64,000 bases of DNA, from positions 62,001 to 126,000 of the forward strand of contig JAEQBH010004410.1 in the NCBI GenBank assembly GCA_016808115.1. Reading direction: 5' to 3'. A program made the position numbers and the translations under genes. This document shows positions 59,951 through 64,000 of this stretch, in pieces. The number at the start of each line of letters is the position of its first letter. Positions within the stretch are counted from its first letter, which is position 1. Source of the DNA: Tetrastigma voinierianum (taxonomy: Eukaryota; Streptophyta; Magnoliopsida; Vitales; Vitaceae). The notes under the pieces are model-generated. The model was given only the letters and a program-made list of their open reading frames with translations, searched no databases and was not told the DNA's origin.

Positions 59951-60169
59951 TCACAAAATCGAAAAAGCGAAACAATGGTATTGAAAAGCGTGTATTTCAG
60001 AGTAAGTATCTTACATTACAATGCATATTGTATAAAAAGGCAGCTATTTTCGTAAATGTATTTTATTGTACGATTGTTAGCGGGTCTAATTTGTATGGTT
60101 ATGGGATTGTCTAAAGAAGTGTTCGCTTAATTAAAAAGGGTCTAAAATGGAATAACATAAACAAATACG

Positions 60170-60520
60170 TTTTGAAAGATAATTGAAAATGTCGGAGTAA
60201 ACTCGCTCCACTTGATCCCGCCAACCCTGTCAAGTTTAGGATTCGGTCGCGACACTTTTGAAAAGAAAATTTAATAAGACGAAATAAATGTTTTGATTGA
60301 AAACGTCTGGTAAACCGCCCAGCCTTTGATCCGCGAACCGCCAAGTTTGTGATTTGGTCATGGCCACTTTTGAAAATAAAATTTAATAAGATCTAAATAA
60401 ATGTTTTTGATTGAAAAACTGCCGAGTAAACCGTCCGGGCTCCAGCTTCGATCTTCCAACCAAGTAGGGATTCGCCGCAATACTTGGAAATGAAAATTTT
60501 CAATAAAACGAAACTAAAAG
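60170..60520. repeat. 116-bp minisatellite in the solo LTR (three copies)
   Basis: Copies start near 60189, 60306 and 60421 at G(T/C)C(G/T)(G)AGTAAAC, each followed by a GATC-containing part, CAAGTTT(A/G)GGATT-like text and AAATTTAATAA(G)A. They are diverged, with the third the most different. Confidence 0.75.
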
Positions 60521-61359
60521 GATTTAACCCGCATCCCATCATGAAATGTAATTTCTAAAGGAGTTGATTAATGGCTTCACGTGATAATGATAAGAGTCTA
60601 ATATGTATTGGTATTTGTTTGATTCGACTGCATGTAATTTAATATGACTCGATCGCTTCCGAATTGCCATTGTATACCAGATAAGTTTACTTTGAATATG
60701 ATTTGATCTATCAAGTACATGTAGTAGATATGAGTTACAACTCAGGGAAATGCAAGGACACAAAGAAAGTAATATGAACAAGATAATGATAAGGGAAATC
60801 AAAAGAATAAAATTCTACATGTATAATATGAGATGAGTTTAGAAGTTTGAATAAGAATAGCTTCGTTATATGCATAAGTAAATGTAAAAAGATAGTGACG
60901 ACGATTATTGTTATTGGTCGTTACTGCTCTATATGTTCACTAAGCGTAGTGCTTAGCACGTGTCAACCGTGTGGTAATCGAAGAGGGAGATAAAGAGGAC
61001 AGGATATCCCACACCACGTAATGGCCATCTCGTAGATAGGTGCTCACCAAAGACTTTTTCCGCTGCTAAGAATCTCGATGTTTGTATTAGATATGTGCCA
61101 CGAAGGTACTGTATAAGGAGAATGGGACCTAAGTATATGTGTATAATCTCTTTAATGGATACCACTCCTAAGTGTGTCTATTTGTAAGTGTAAATGATTG
61201 TTGGTTGGTTGGCAAAAATTGTTTGTATACCACCGATAAGGTTGCTTCCGGGAAAAAAAATTAATAAAAAAAAAAAAAAAGAGAAGTCCCAGTATGCTCT
61301 CGGCACCTCGAAACCCGCTCGATTCGCCTAATCTGCCTGAACGGATCTGGGGCGTGACA

Positions 61360-63524
61360 AGTTTACGCTAGGTTGAAATTAGATGCAGATTTAGGGAGGA
61401 AGGAATGACATTCAAGACAAAGATATCAGATGTGATGTCAAAGGCAAATGCAAATCCTTCTGGCTCCATAATCTTCCAAATCCACTGTTTCCGATCAAAG
61501 AGAATGTACCTAGTTTATAAGGTACGAATTTGAAAAAATTTAGGCTATCTTTTAGTACTATCATGGACCTCAATTTTGGCTGTAAAATAAATAAACTTTC
61601 TAAAAAATAAGGGGGAGAGAGGAAGAGGGAGAATGATAAGAAATTGTATTGCTTCTTCCCATTTTGGAGAGATAAAAAGACGAGCCATGAGCAATTTATT
61701 GAGCTAAATTCTAGCATTTTCATCATATATCAGAGTCTCTTATAAACCATATTAGCAATTTATTGAGCAAAATTATAAAATTTTCCTCATTTATCATGTG
61801 TAAATTGTTTCACCTCAGCATGGTCAAGCACTGCAATTTCGTATTTTACTACCAGGTGACAAGGATGAAGATTTCGTCCGTGGTGAAGTTTTAATGCATG
61901 GTCAATTGGGATTCCTAGAATGAGACACAATTCACAGGAAAAGCCATTCGATGTGATGTCAAAGGCAAATGCAAATCCTTCAAGCTCCATAATCATCCAA
62001 ATCCAACTGTTTCTGATATAAGAGAATGTACCTAGTTTATAAAGCACGAATTCACACAAGTTTAGGCTATCTTTTAGTATAATAATGGACCTCTATTTTG
62101 GTTGTGAAATACAAAATCTTTCTAAAAAAGAAGGGGGAGAGCGGAAGAGGGAGAATGACAAGCAATTATATTGCTTCTTCCCTTTTTGAGAGATAAAAAG
62201 ACGAGCTATGTGCAATTTGGTTGTTAAATTCTAGTATTTTCCCCAGTATGATTTGAGTCACCGATAAACCATATTAGTAATTTTATCGAGGAAAATTCGG
62301 GCATTTTAATTGTGGATATCATGTGTAAATAGTTTCACCTCACCATGGTTAAAGCACCCACTTCTCATGTTACCATTAGTGACAAGGATTAAGATTTCAT
62401 CGTGGTGAAGTTTTGGCACACAAAGCCAAATTATTTGGGATTTAGAGGAAGGATAGACATTCAAGACAAAGCTATCAGATGTGATGTCATTGAGAATTAA
62501 AATCCCCAGCCCCACAATCTTCCAAACTAACTGCTTCATCTAAGAGAATGTACCTAGTTTATAAGACATGAATCATTGTGCTAGCCGGTCTTAGTACTAT
62601 CATGACCTCACTCTGCAGCAAAGCACAAAACTCCTTCAAAAAAGCAGTGGAGAGTTGGAAGAGGGAGAATGACAAGCAATTGTATTGCTTCTTCCTTTTT
62701 TGGAGAGATAAAAAGAAGAGCTTTGAGCAATTTATTGAGCTAAATTCTAGTATTTTCCTCATATATCAGAGTCTCCATTAAACCACATTAGCAATTTATT
62801 GAGCTAAATTCTTGAATTTTCAACATATATCATGTGTAAATTGTTTCACCTCAGCATGGTCAAGCATTGCAATTTCGTATGTTACTATAAGGTGACAAGG
62901 ATGAAGATTTCGACTGTGGTGAGGTTTTACTACAGAGGTTGTAATCAAATGGGGATTTAGAGGAAGGATTGACATTAAAGTCAAAGCTATCAAATGTGAT
63001 GTCAAAGGCAAATGCAAATCTTTCAGGCTCCATAATCTTCCAAATGCACTGTTTCTGATCTATGAGAATTTACCTAGTTTATAAGGTACGAATTTGCAGA
63101 AGTTTAGGCTATCTTTTAGTACTATCATGGACCTCAATTTTGGTTGTGAAATACAAAAACTTTCTAAAAAAGAAGGGGGAGAGTGGAAGAGTGAGAATGA
63201 AAAGTAATTGAATTACATCTTCTATTTTTGGAGAGATAAAATAACGAGCCATGAGCAATTTATTAAGCTAAATTCTTACATTTCCCTCAGATATCAGATT
63301 CTCCAATAAACCATATTATCAATTGATTGAGCTAAATTCTAGCATTTTCTTCATATATCATGTGGGGTCTTGTTTCACCTCACCAGGCAATTTCTGTATG
63401 TTACTACCCGTGACAAGGGGATGACGACTCGCCCCCGTTGTGGCGTATGGAAGGAATGGGTGTAAATCAATAATAAATTACACACAAATACAATGAATAA
63501 TAATAATAATATAACAATAAATTA

Positions 63525-63559
<35 letters not shown>

Positions 63560-63578
63560 ACACACAAACAGCACCAAT

Positions 63579-63675
<97 letters not shown>

Positions 63676-64000
63676 ACACACATATACATATATTATTATA
63701 TTATTAATATATTATTATTAATATTATTATTATTAATAAGAGATGTGGGTTGCAATTAGATGGGGATTTAGAGGAAGGATTCATATTAAAGACAAAGCTA
63801 TCAGATGTGATGTCAAAGGCAAATGCAAATCCTTCAAGCTCCATAATCTTCCAAATCCACTGTTTCTGATAGAAGAGAATGTACCTAGTCTATAAGGCAC
63901 AAATTTTCATATGTTTAGGCTATCTTTTAGTACTATCAAGGACCTCAATTTTTGTTGTGAATTACAAAAACTTTCTAGCAAAGAAGGGGGAGAGCGGAAG
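61360..64000. repeat. Tandem array with 521-bp unit, right part
   Basis: Anchors ATGTGATGTCA at 61430, 61951, 62479 and 62994 are 521, 528 and 515 bp apart; the next is at 63795, 801 bp on, because of a CA-repeat-containing insertion. The unit at 62479 is the most diverged (its anchor continues TTGAGAATTAAAATCC). The array runs off the window end. No gene or transposase is recognised. Its class is unknown: it may be a satellite-like repeat or a multiplied fragment of a mobile element. Confidence 0.85.
63524..63673. repeat. CA microsatellite
   Basis: About 150 bp of almost pure CA repeat, broken by CACCACACAC, CAAACAGCACCAATG and CAGACA. It is flanked by ATA/ATT-rich DNA and sits in the insertion that lengthens the last array spacing. 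The open frames on both strands (Cys/Val and His/Thr repeats) are artefacts. Confidence 0.95.

Larger units (their letters stand above)
57264..61359 (+). mobile_element. Solo LTR, 4.1 kb, inside the 521-bp tandem array
   Basis: It begins TGTAACACCCCG at 57264 and ends GGGGCGTGACA at 61359, standard gypsy LTR ends. The left flank ...CAGGGTGACGT and right flank AGTTTACGCTAGG rejoin to the array sequence GGTGAAGTTTTACTA. The distance between array anchors across it (56805 to 61430, 4625 bp) minus the LTR (4096 bp) is 529 bp, one array unit. No gag or pol follows. It contains three tandem-repeat blocks (58930-59180, 59536-59950, 60170-60520). A second copy is at 46185-49812. Confidence 0.9.

Noticed and set aside
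56787..63017. Recurring minus-strand peptides in the 521-bp units (for example KLHHGRNLHPCHL and FAFAFDITS)
   Set aside because: They sit in different frames from unit to unit with stops between, so DNA-level repetition explains them; no protein family was recognised.
63467..63759. Cys/Val-repeat and His/Thr-repeat frames
   Set aside because: Translation of the CA microsatellite.
1..64000. CRISPR arrays, bacterial operons, tRNA or rRNA genes, endogenous virus genes
   Set aside because: None seen. Spaced repeats are transposon minisatellites, and gene structure is that of plant nuclear DNA.

Overview
The window looks like nuclear DNA of a flowering plant, most likely a woody dicot. It has intron-containing plant genes, very AT-rich spacers, long nested LTR retrotransposons of the plant Tat, chromovirus and copia types, and small DNA-transposon remnants. 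No bacterial, organellar or viral gene block is seen. Three host genes are supported, all on the minus strand: a 40S ribosomal protein eS27 gene (3499-4113), an EF-hand mitochondrial carrier of the ATP-Mg/Pi (SCaMC/APC) type (25087-27762), and a plant protein with one CCHC zinc knuckle and two GRF zinc fingers (29996-33210).

Layout. 1-2.7 kb: noncoding DNA and a probable solo LTR. 3.5-4.3 kb: eS27 gene and promoter. 4.86-5.41 kb: hAT-like element with a perfect 8-bp target duplication. 5.55-23.8 kb: an L1-type LINE on the minus strand, split by a 16.9-kb Ty3/gypsy Tat (Ogre-like) element on the plus strand with 2.9-kb LTRs and a tandem-repeat 3' region. 23.9 kb: 90-bp SINE-like fragment with 10-bp flanking repeats. 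25.1-33.2 kb: the gene island with the carrier and GRF genes. 33.5-39.3 kb: decayed Ty1/copia element about 290 bp upstream of the GRF gene start. 39.5-40.6 kb: PIF/Harbinger-like non-autonomous element. 43.5-55.5 kb: minus-strand chromovirus whose integrase is cut by a 3.6-kb solo LTR. 55.8-64.0 kb: tandem array with a monomer of about 521 bp, itself interrupted by a 4.1-kb solo LTR of the same family and, near the end, by CA-microsatellite DNA.

The host genes do not form a pathway. They are housekeeping or nuclear genes left between transposons. The transposon genes are all broken. The carrier and GRF genes carry several one-base shifts, mostly in homopolymers, while splice sites and protein motifs are intact. 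This suggests uncorrected long-read indels at least as much as real pseudogenes.

I found no convincing new molecular system. The best leads are the internal duplication that made the two GRF fingers (both split by a phase-0 intron at the same place), a self-complementary 12-mer repeated in a solo-LTR family, the unnamed 521-bp tandem repeat whose spacing proves the solo-LTR insertion, and GCCCA-rich arrays inside the Tat LTRs. Boundaries and repeats were read by eye; alignments to confirm them are named in the findings.
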